A stretch of 64,000 bases of DNA, taken from contig NZ_MUJK01000007.1 in assembly GCF_002906155.1 (NCBI RefSeq), positions 186,001 to 250,000 on the forward strand, written 5' to 3'. This document shows positions 43,307-50,251 of the stretch, one piece after another (positions within the stretch are counted from its first letter, which is position 1; the number at the start of each line of letters is the position of its first letter). The notes beneath the pieces are model-generated. The model searched no databases. It saw only the letters and a list, made by a program, of their open reading frames with translations, and was not told the DNA's origin. This DNA is from Pseudomonas laurylsulfativorans (GTDB lineage: Bacteria > Pseudomonadota > Gammaproteobacteria > Pseudomonadales > Pseudomonadaceae). A program made the translations under genes and the position numbers.

Positions 43307-45015
43307 AGCGCTTTCCACTCCAGCGGCAACCACTGCCAGTGGCCGTCCGGCTCGCTGCCTTCGGGTAAGATCAGGGCGTATTTTCCGTTGCCGCCGAGCT
43401 TGCGCAGTTTCGGGATCAGGTAGGTTTGCGCAGCGTTGTAGAACACCGGTTCCATGTCCTGGGGCAGGCTGTCGAGGGTTTCCTGCTGCATCAGTTGCGC
43501 CATGGAATCCGGGCCGAAATAGACCGGCATCAGCAGGTCTTTGGGCACCACGTCGGCCATTGGCGGGAAGCGTTTATCGAGGGTGCCCAGGGCCTTGTCC
43601 ACCAGCTTGTCATCGAGGGAAAACAGCAGCGTCGAACCGTGACGCGCCAGGCTCACGCGCATGAACGCCTTGCCGCTGATGGCGTCGGGATCTTGAGCTT
43701 CCTTGGCCGCATAGGGACCGAAACTGGAGCTGACCTGACGTAGCCACTGGTGGCTCAGGCCTTCCTGTTTTTCCACTACGGGGAATGCACCCTCTTCGAC
43801 ATTGCTCTCGTAGGCGCCGACCATCGAGCCGAACAGGCTGCCCAAATCCCCATCGAGTTGGCCGCCGTCGTCATCGTTGAGGCTGGCCACCAGCAAGGGT
43901 GTGTACAACCGCGAATCGGCATACCAGCACAGGCCCGCCGCGCCGGCCATGTGTTCAGTCAGCGCCTGGGCCACCTTCTCCTGCGCACCGAGTTTCACCA
44001 GCAGCGGTTTCTGTTGTTCGGCCGCCAGCGGCAACGCCACGCAAGCGCTGGCGCCCATGGGCATGGCTTGCCAGATCGGTTTGAAATCGAAGTCCGGCTG
44101 ATTTTCCAGCTCATCCATGGCCAGGAAGCTGTGCCAGCCCTTGTCGTCCATGTCGAAACGCAGCCCGGCAAAGTTCGGGATAAAACGCTGGTACCCCATG
44201 GCCAACACGCTGGCATTTACCGACAGACGCTGTTTTACCTCAGGCGCACGAGGGGGCAGGCCGAAGGCTTCGGGAAACAGTTTGTCGCCATTGAGCAGCG
44301 CGGCAATGGCCGTGGTCGACACGCTGCCCGGTTCCTCCGTTGCACCGCTTTGCGGATCGTAGAGTTTTGCCGGATTGGACAGCACCACCAGTTTGTCGCC
44401 ACGGGATGCGAAAAGCAGTGCCTTGCTGGCGTTGTAATTGAGTTGATAGAGCGCCACGTCTTCGCTGCCGACCTTCACGTCAGCGACTTTGCTCAGTTGC
44501 GAGTCGTCCAGCGCCACTTTGGCCATAGGCTCCAGCACCTTGGCCAGCCCGCCGCGATCCATCACCAGCAGGAAATCCTTGAGGCGCCCATCCGCCCCGC
44601 GCCACAACGCTATGTCGGCAGGCTGATCGAACAACTGCTCGATCAGGGTGTCCTGCAGTTTCAGGTCATGTTCGTAGATGATCCGCCGCAAGCTGCCGAT
44701 CAAGCCCAGGCGATCGGCGTGGGTTTCGTAATAGAAGACGAAATCTTCGGTCAGGGTTTCCTTGAGGAACGGCACCGCCAGCAGGTCCTTGGGCAACTGG
44801 CTCAGGGAATGGGTTTCCAGCAAGCCATCCGGGCGGCTCATGCCCAGTTTGTCACTGGCCAACACCGGCGCCGGGGCCTTGGGCTTGTGCATGAACCAGC
44901 TCAATCCACCCGCCACGCCAACGACCAGGCATAACCCGATCAGCAGCGTCGGCCAATGCAGGGAAGGTTTGGCCGCAGGTACGCCAGCGGCCGGAGTAAC
45001 GGTGCTATCACTCAT
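43303..45015 (-). CDS. magB: DUF2138 membrane-anchored protein, MagB/YfaA-like
   Basis: A 570-residue protein with one N-terminal membrane helix (about residues 22-42, LLIGLCLVVGVAGGLSWF) and a large periplasmic part. The rest (for example TEDFVFYYETHADRLGLIGSLR and RFPPMADVVPKDLLMPVYFGPD) has no motif I can tie to an activity. The position between the DUF2135 and DUF1175 genes identifies it as MagB. The ATG at 45015 is two codons inside a GTG-started frame. It lies 39 bases after magA and overlaps magC by four. Confidence 0.82.
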   Translation of the reverse strand: MSDSTVTPAAGVPAAKPSLHWPTLLIGLCLVVGVAGGLSWFMHKPKAPAPVLASDKLGMSRPDGLLETHSLSQLPKDLLAVPFLKETLTEDFVFYYETHADRLGLIGSLRRIIYEHDLKLQDTLIEQLFDQPADIALWRGADGRLKDFLLVMDRGGLAKVLEPMAKVALDDSQLSKVADVKVGSEDVALYQLNYNASKALLFASRGDKLVVLSNPAKLYDPQSGATEEPGSVSTTAIAALLNGDKLFPEAFGLPPRAPEVKQRLSVNASVLAMGYQRFIPNFAGLRFDMDDKGWHSFLAMDELENQPDFDFKPIWQAMPMGASACVALPLAAEQQKPLLVKLGAQEKVAQALTEHMAGAAGLCWYADSRLYTPLLVASLNDDDGGQLDGDLGSLFGSMVGAYESNVEEGAFPVVEKQEGLSHQWLRQVSSSFGPYAAKEAQDPDAISGKAFMRVSLARHGSTLLFSLDDKLVDKALGTLDKRFPPMADVVPKDLLMPVYFGPDSMAQLMQQETLDSLPQDMEPVFYNAAQTYLIPKLRKLGGNGKYALILPEGSEPDGHWQWLPLEWKAL

Positions 45016-45054
45016 GTTCACAAAACCCGATGTTCATCCGTGGAGCGGGGATGC

Positions 45055-45846
45055 CTAGTAGTTGAAAGTCTTGACCAGCAGCAGGTCGCCGATTGCGCGC
45101 AGGGGCACGATGAAGGTCTCGCGTTTTTCATCGACGGTGTTTTCGTTGAGCACCAGGTTGATCTGCGAGGTAATCACCTCGTTCTGGTTGCTGGCCTCAT
45201 CGAAGTTATAGCCGCCGCTGCCGAAGTTGCCCCAATAGTTCACGTAAACCAGATAGGTGCCATGCAGCGGTGCGGTCATGGTGAACATTTCCGGGCCCGG
45301 GCCATCGACGCCATCAGGGTCGAGGCCGCCGCCATTGGTCAAGGCCGAGTGCGCCCAGAAGGCATGCTGGCCGTCGGGCGTGACAATGTGCAAGTCGAGT
45401 TCGGCCTTCGGATCATCCCAACCCAACACCACGCGAATCCGCACCGGTGTGCGCAGATTGTTGGCTTCATAGAACTGAACACGCTTGAGGGACTGGCCTT
45501 CGGCGCTACGCACTTCGACGCTGTTGGAACCGGCGCCAAACGCATAGGGCCGGGCGAAGCGTCCTTGCTCGTCGGTATAGAGATTCAGCGGATTGCCGTT
45601 GACCGCCAAGGTGTGCGGTCCGCGCTGGGTACCGAGGGCCTTCAGTTGGCCCTCGATCATCGTGCGATTGCGCTGCACGCCCCGATCAATTGGCGGCGTG
45701 GGATAGGCGACTTGCGGGTTTTCGCTACGGTCCAGCAAACCGTTGTAACGCCACCCGCCCACCGGTTCCGACAACTCGGCATTCGGCGCAGCCAGAATCA
45801 CGGGCGCAAAAACCAACCCGATCAGCAGCAAAAGAAATGAGCGCAT
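45055..45846 (-). CDS. magA: DUF2135 secreted protein, MagA-like
   Basis: First gene of the mag operon, 263 residues with a signal peptide (MRSFLLLLIGLVFAPVILA). The DUF2135 core is VLGWDDPKAELDLHIVTPDGQHAFW with GPEMFTMTAPLHGTYLVYVNYWG; it parallels the magF product. The ATG at 45846 has GGAGG six bases upstream, the only strong ribosome site in the operon. A second in-frame ATG at 45867 lacks one. The AGGAGG lies in the loop of a small hairpin (45843-45865), which may matter for Rsm control. Confidence 0.85.
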   Translation of the reverse strand: MRSFLLLLIGLVFAPVILAAPNAELSEPVGGWRYNGLLDRSENPQVAYPTPPIDRGVQRNRTMIEGQLKALGTQRGPHTLAVNGNPLNLYTDEQGRFARPYAFGAGSNSVEVRSAEGQSLKRVQFYEANNLRTPVRIRVVLGWDDPKAELDLHIVTPDGQHAFWAHSALTNGGGLDPDGVDGPGPEMFTMTAPLHGTYLVYVNYWGNFGSGGYNFDEASNQNEVITSQINLVLNENTVDEKRETFIVPLRAIGDLLLVKTFNY

Positions 45847-45865
45847 GTGACGCCTCCTGCCATGC
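45843..45865 (-). promoter_or_regulatory. Leader hairpin around the magA ribosome site (possible RsmA/RsmE target)
   Basis: On the minus strand gcatg (45865-45861) can pair with catgc (45847-45843), leaving a 13-base loop holding AGGAGG; the 3' arm includes the start codon. A second AGGA lies about 30 bases upstream. GGA in a loop over the ribosome site is the CsrA/RsmA target pattern. The stem has only five pairs. Confidence 0.35.
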
Positions 45866-45961
45866 ATGACGAAACCTTGCGCTCGATCCTCGGCGCGTTA
45901 CAGATGTGGATACAGCGTTTCGTCTGAAAGACCCGTGACTGCCAGGTCGTATAGGGCCCGA

Positions 45962-45990
45962 AGGTTAGCCAGTCGGGCACTCATTAACAA
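45962..45990 (-). promoter_or_regulatory. Possible sigma-70 promoter of the mag operon
   Basis: On the minus strand TTGTTA (45990-45985), a 17-base spacer and TAACCT (45967-45962) resemble -35 and -10 boxes, placing the start about 110 bases before magA. The -10 box is weak. Confidence 0.35.
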
Positions 45991-46023
45991 TTAGACGCCT
46001 GCAAAACTGCGGTGGGTGGACGG

Positions 46024-46086
46024 TGAGCCGAATACACGACATATTCGGCTCACTATATGAGCCGAATAGCCTTTCCAATCGGCTCA
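46024..46086. promoter_or_regulatory. Four alternating operator-like half-sites upstream of the Fic gene
   Basis: TGAGCCGAATA occurs at 46024-46034, inverted at 46042-46052, direct at 46058-46068, and shortened (ATCGGCTCA, inverted) at 46078-46086. Spacers are 7, 5 and 9 bases. The array ends 22 bases before the Fic ATG and lies between it and magA. The C-terminal winged-helix of the Fic protein is a candidate binder. Confidence 0.7.
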
Positions 46087-46108
46087 TCCCCTCCAGAGCA
46101 TCAAGTTC

Positions 46109-46694
46109 ATGACACCAACATGGATATGGCAGCAACCTGATTGGCCGGGTTTCACCTGGAATGCGGAACGCTTGGCGCCCTTGTTGCGCGAGTGCGTTCA
46201 AGCGCAGGGCCGGTTGATGGGCATGGCCAGTTCCGTGGACAGTTCGTTGAGCGCGCAAAGTGAGCTGGATGCATTGTTGCAAAACATCGTCACCTCATCG
46301 GCCATCGAAGGTGAACAACTGAACGTCGGCTCCGTTCGTTCGTCACTGGCTCGACGCTTGGGCATGGACCCACTGGATGGCGACAGGGTCAGCCAACGCA
46401 GTGAAGGTCTTGCGCAATTGGTGCTCGATGCAACGCAGCAATTTGCCGAGCCGCTGACGATGGATCGCTTGCTGCGCTGGCATGAATGGTTGTTTCCAGA
46501 GCAGGACGGCGACCTCGCCGCCCGGGCGATTCATGTCGGTGCATTACGAGGCGATGAACCGATGCAGGTCGTCTCCGGTCGTCTCGACAAGCCGACCGTG
46601 CACTTCGAAGCGCCGCCTCGACTGGGCCTTGTGCGTCAACTCGACATCTTCCTCGAGTGGTTTGAGAACGGCCGAAGTCGGGCCGGGCTCGACC
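46109..46694 (+). pseudogene. Fic family protein, 5' part, interrupted by an IS element
   Basis: The first 195 residues of a Fic protein with a DUF4172-like N-terminus (WIWQQPDWPGFTW). The inhibitory-helix motif of self-inhibited Fic proteins, (S/T)xxxE(G/N), is present as SSAIEG at residues 63-68, which marks class II. The frame runs into the element after GLD and stops at 46726 in element sequence, so the catalytic HPFxDGNGR motif is cut off. The 3' part resumes at 48376. Joining 46109-46694 to 48376-48935 gives an uninterrupted 381-residue protein. Confidence 0.92.
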
Positions 46695-46712
46695 CAGGCT
46701 GTGTGAAAACGC
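46695..46712 (+). repeat. Left terminal inverted repeat of the IS element
   Basis: caggctgtgtgaaaacgc, identical to the reverse complement of 48354-48371; preceded by the target copy GACC. Confidence 0.93.
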
Positions 46713-46760
46713 CAGTGTTTGTCTAACCTTCTGATCGTCTAGATCGTATTGGGGGCGATC

Positions 46761-48197
46761 ATGAAGCGATTCATTGAAGGTGAGGCTCGGACGCAAGTCA
46801 CGTTGCTGCCTGAGTGCTTGGACGATTACGTAGCCGAAGAAAATCCAGTGCGAGTGGTCGACGTTTTCGTCGATGAACTCGACCTGGGTGCACTTGGATT
46901 TGAAGGTGTTGATCCTGCTGCAACGGGGCGTCCGGCCTACCATCCAGCGATCTTGCTGAAGATCTATATCTACGGCTACCTGAATCGGATTCAGTCCAGC
47001 CGCCGGCTGGAGCGCGAGGCCGAGCGCAATGTCGAGTTGATGTGGCTGACGGGACGTTTGGCTCCGGACTTCAAAACCATTGCCGACTTTCGCAAAGACA
47101 ACGGCAAAGCTATTCGCAGCGTCTGCCGGCAATTCGTAGTGCTTTGTCGCAACCTCAATCTCTTCTCCCAATCAATCATCGCCATCGATGGCAGCAAATT
47201 CAAAGCCGTCAATAATCGCGACCGTAACTTCACCCAGGGCAAAGTGAAGGCACGCATGCAGCAGATTGAACAGAGCATTGACCGTTATCTAACAGCGATG
47301 GATTCGGCGGATCGGGCAACACCCGAAGTAGCCGAGGCCAAGGCCGAGCGGTTGAAAGAAAAGATAGAAACGCTGAAAAAGCAGATGCAGAAACTCAAGG
47401 ACATCGAGGCGCAGCTCCACGACAGTCCAGACCAGCAAATCTCTCTTACCGATCCAGATGCACGCTCAATGGCCACGAGCGGCCGAGGCACCGGAACAGT
47501 TGGTTACAACGTCCAAACAGCTGTCGACGACAAACACCATCTGATCATTGCCCATGAGGTGACCAATGTTGGTAATGATCGTGGGCAACTGAGCAATATG
47601 GCGAACCAGGCGCGTGAAGAAATCGAGGCTGAATCGCTAACGGTGGTGGCCGACCGAGGCTATTACAAAGGTCTGGAAATCCTTGCTTGCGAGCAAGCCG
47701 GCATCACTACCTTCGTACCGAAACCCCTCACATCTGGCAGCAAAGCCGAAGGCCGATTTGGCAAGCAGGACTTCATCTACGTTGCTGCATCGGACGAGTA
47801 TCGATGCCCAGCGGGACAGTTACTGACCCGGCGGTATTCGTCGGTGGAAGACGGCATGTTATTGCATTGTTACTACTTCTCGGGCTGCCAGTCCTGCTCA
47901 ATGCAAAAGCAATGCACCACGAGTAAAGAACGCCGGGTAAAGCGCTGGGAACATGAAGCCGTAGTCGATGCAATGCAGGCTCGGCTGGATCATGATCCAA
48001 CGATGATGAGGCGTCGCCGCCAGACCGTTGAACATCCTTTTGGAACGCTCAAATACTGGATGGGAAGTACCCACTTCCTGACCAAAACCCTGCCGAGGGT
48101 AAGCACCGAGATGAGCCTTCATGTGCTCGCCTACAACCTCAAGCGAATGATGAGCATCTTCGGCATTGCAGGATTGCTTGAAGCGATCAGGGCGTGA
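46761..48197 (+). CDS. IS1182-family transposase
   Basis: A 478-residue transposase of the IS1182 type. The N-terminal domain (MKRFIEGEARTQVTLLPE, then DDYVAEENPVRVVDVFVDEL and YHPAILLKIYIYGYLNRIQSSRRLE) is typical. The catalytic core includes IIAIDGSKFKAVNN (first Asp), VVADRGYYKG (second Asp) and a C-terminal WEHEAVVDAM-HPFGTLKYWMG region. The ATG at 46761 follows GGGGGCG; a TTG four codons before is less likely. The frame is complete, so the element may still move. Confidence 0.92.
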   Translation: MKRFIEGEARTQVTLLPECLDDYVAEENPVRVVDVFVDELDLGALGFEGVDPAATGRPAYHPAILLKIYIYGYLNRIQSSRRLEREAERNVELMWLTGRLAPDFKTIADFRKDNGKAIRSVCRQFVVLCRNLNLFSQSIIAIDGSKFKAVNNRDRNFTQGKVKARMQQIEQSIDRYLTAMDSADRATPEVAEAKAERLKEKIETLKKQMQKLKDIEAQLHDSPDQQISLTDPDARSMATSGRGTGTVGYNVQTAVDDKHHLIIAHEVTNVGNDRGQLSNMANQAREEIEAESLTVVADRGYYKGLEILACEQAGITTFVPKPLTSGSKAEGRFGKQDFIYVAASDEYRCPAGQLLTRRYSSVEDGMLLHCYYFSGCQSCSMQKQCTTSKERRVKRWEHEAVVDAMQARLDHDPTMMRRRRQTVEHPFGTLKYWMGSTHFLTKTLPRVSTEMSLHVLAYNLKRMMSIFGIAGLLEAIRA

Positions 48198-48224
48198 GTC
48201 CAGCCGCTTGCTCGCCCGTTAGTA

Positions 48225-48256
48225 GCGATTTGGGCCGCTGGCGCGGCCCAAATCGC
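48225..48256. terminator. Perfect 14-bp hairpin after the transposase gene
   Basis: gcgatttgggccgc (48225-48238) and its exact inverse (48243-48256) flank a four-base loop, 27 bases past the transposase stop and inside the element. There is only a short T-run (ttt) after it, so terminator activity is likely but could be partial. Confidence 0.65.
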
Positions 48257-48353
48257 ATTTACGAACACCTATGTAGCTGACTAAGGTAATTCGCGCTTCC
48301 GTCTGCTGTTTCGCAGGCAACGCACGCAACTCTCCGTTATCGACGTACTCAGT

Positions 48354-48371
48354 GCGTTTTCACACAGCCTG
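48354..48371 (-). repeat. Right terminal inverted repeat of the IS element
   Basis: gcgttttcacacagcctg, followed directly by the second GACC target copy at 48372-48375. Confidence 0.93.
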
Positions 48372-48935
48372 GACCCATTGCTGCGAGCTGGCGTCGCCCA
48401 CTTCTGGTTTGTCACACTCCACCCTTTTGACGACGGCAATGGTCGTCTCACGCGCACCATCACCGATCTGGCATTGGCACAGGGCGAGGCTCAGGCGATT
48501 CGTTTTTACGCAATGTCGGCGAGCATTCTTGAGGATCGCACCGGTTACTATCGGATGCTGGAAAACAGTCAGAAAGCTACGACCGATATCACTGAGTGGC
48601 TGGAATGGTTCCTGCAAACGCTTCTGCGCAGCCTGCAACAAGCCATGACGAGAATCGACAATGTGCTGGGCAAGGCGCGATTCTGGCAGGCGCACCAATC
48701 ATCCGAGTTGTCGGCCGAACAAACCAAAGTACTCAATCGCTTGCTCGATGGCGGCGAAAGAGGCTTCGAGCACGGTATCGGCGCGGCTCAGTACCAGGCC
48801 GTGGCCAAAGTATCCAAAGCAACCGCGACCCGTCATCTGGCCGAACTGCTGAACAAAGACTGCCTGCAACGCCTGCCCGGTGGTGGGCGCAGCACTCGTT
48901 ACCAGATCAAATATCCCGATAAGGCGCAATCCTGA
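48372..48935 (+). pseudogene. Fic family protein, 3' part, separated by the IS element
   Basis: This part begins with the second GACC target copy and continues the Fic frame as PLLRAGVAHFWFVTLHPFDDGNGRLTR, which carries the complete catalytic motif HPFxDGNGR (His for target attack, Arg for phosphate binding). The C-terminal ~80 residues form a winged-helix (YQAVAKVSKATATRHLAELL, then CLQRLPGGGRSTRYQI), suggesting DNA binding. Without the N-terminal inhibitory helix a fragment translated from an internal start (such as 48378, a codon for Leu used as TTG) would be uninhibited, but no clear ribosome site precedes it. Confidence 0.92.
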
Positions 48936-48970
48936 GCCCTGGAACCATCGCACCCAACACCCCTGCTCAT

Positions 48971-48999
48971 TTGCCCCTGAACCCCCTATCTGCTAGTGT
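48971..48999 (+). promoter_or_regulatory. Probable sigma-70 promoter for xseB-ispA-dxs
   Basis: TTGCCC (48971-48976), a 17-base spacer and TAGTGT (48994-48999) lie 35 bases before the xseB ATG. Confidence 0.5.
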
Positions 49000-49033
49000 C
49001 GCGCCGGTTTAACGTCAACCGGAAATCGCCGCC

Positions 49034-49276
49034 ATGGCCCGCAAAAAAGCTGCACTGGATTTCGAACAGTCCCTCGCCGACCTGCAAACGCTGGTGGAGC
49101 GTCTGGAGAATGGCGAATTGTCGCTGGAGGACTCGCTGGCCGCTTTCGAGCAAGGCATCGGTCTGACCCGCGATTGCCAGGCGGCGCTGGCCCAGGCCGA
49201 GCAAAAGGTTCAAGTGCTGCTCGAGCGTGATGGCGAGTTGGCAGAGGAACCCTTCGACGCGGACCAACCAGAATGA
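49034..49276 (+). CDS. xseB: Exodeoxyribonuclease VII small subunit
   Basis: XseB is the small subunit of exonuclease VII, which degrades single-stranded DNA with several copies around one XseA. The 80-residue protein has the family core LADLQTLVERLENGELSLEDSL followed by AFEQGIGLTRDCQAAL and is a helical hairpin. It overlaps ispA by four bases (ATGA) in the usual xseB-ispA-dxs operon. Confidence 0.95.
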   Translation: MARKKAALDFEQSLADLQTLVERLENGELSLEDSLAAFEQGIGLTRDCQAALAQAEQKVQVLLERDGELAEEPFDADQPE

Positions 49277-50160
49277 TTGCAGCCTACTCGGCCACCAGCC
49301 AGGCCCGCGTCAATGCGGCTCTGGAAACACTGTTCACGGCACCGAGCCCCGAGCTGGCGCGGCTGTACGAGGCCATGCGCTACAGCGTGATGAATGGCGG
49401 CAAACGCGTGCGCCCTCTTCTGGCCTACGCCGCGTGCGAAGCGCTGGGCGGCAAGCCTGAGCAAGCCAACGGCGCGGCCTGTGCCGTGGAACTGATCCAC
49501 GCCTATTCACTGGTGCACGACGATTTACCGGCGATGGACGATGACGATCTGCGTCGCGGCCAGCCAACCACCCACAAAAAATTCGATGAAGCCTGCGCGA
49601 TCCTCGCCGGTGACGGTCTGCAGAGCCTGGCTTTCAGCGCGCTGCTCGACCCACGCCTGAGCGCGCCGGATGCAGAAATCCGCCTGCAAATGGTCAGCGC
49701 CCTGGCACTGGCGGCAGGCCCGGCGGGCATGGTCGGTGGTCAGGCCATCGACCTCGGTTCGGTCGGCCTGAAGCTCGACCAGAAAGCCCTGGAATACATG
49801 CACCGGCACAAGACCGGCGCGTTGATCGAGGCCAGCGTCAAACTCGGCGCCCTGGCCAGCGGCCGTGCCGAGAAAGACGAACTCAAGTCCCTGCAGACTT
49901 ATGCACAGGCCATTGGCCTGGCATTCCAGGTGCAGGACGACATTCTCGACGTCGAAAGCGATACCGAAACACTCGGCAAACGCCAGGGCGCCGACATTGC
50001 CCGGGACAAACCGACCTATCCGGCCCTGCTCGGTCTCGAAGCGGCCAAGGCTTACGCCCTGGAACTGCGCGATCAGGCCTTGCACGCACTGCGACCGTTT
50101 GACGCGGCCGCCGAGCCATTGCGTGATCTGGCCCGGTATATCGTCGATCGCCGCAGCTGA
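49273..50160 (+). CDS. ispA: Farnesyl diphosphate synthase
   Basis: IspA condenses isopentenyl and dimethylallyl diphosphates to geranyl and farnesyl diphosphate for ubiquinone and undecaprenyl lipids. The two Asp-rich motifs are HDDLPAMDDDDLRRG and QVQDDILDVESDTE. At 295 residues it has normal length. Its start overlaps the xseB stop, so the two are translationally coupled; dxs follows 91 bases later. Confidence 0.96.
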   Translation: MIAAYSATSQARVNAALETLFTAPSPELARLYEAMRYSVMNGGKRVRPLLAYAACEALGGKPEQANGAACAVELIHAYSLVHDDLPAMDDDDLRRGQPTTHKKFDEACAILAGDGLQSLAFSALLDPRLSAPDAEIRLQMVSALALAAGPAGMVGGQAIDLGSVGLKLDQKALEYMHRHKTGALIEASVKLGALASGRAEKDELKSLQTYAQAIGLAFQVQDDILDVESDTETLGKRQGADIARDKPTYPALLGLEAAKAYALELRDQALHALRPFDAAAEPLRDLARYIVDRRS

Positions 50161-50251
50161 CGGCGATTCCGCCAAAAAGGACCAACGCGTGGGCAGGGGA
50201 CGATGCATCAGGTAAACTGCCGCATCTTTTATACCTATAACGATTCGCCTG

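Larger units (their letters stand above)
46695..48371 (+). mobile_element. IS1182-family insertion sequence, 1,677 bp
   Basis: The element is bounded by perfect 18-bp inverted repeats (46695-46712 caggctgtgtgaaaacgc; inverse at 48354-48371) and flanked by a GACC duplication (46691-46694 and 48372-48375). It contains one intact transposase gene. Perfect ends, intact transposase and intact target duplication suggest a recent insertion. It interrupts the Fic gene in the same orientation. Confidence 0.93.

Noticed and set aside
46109..46726. The 205-codon frame ending at 46726 as a complete small protein
   Set aside because: The last 11 codons come from the insertion sequence end; the host part is the truncated Fic protein.
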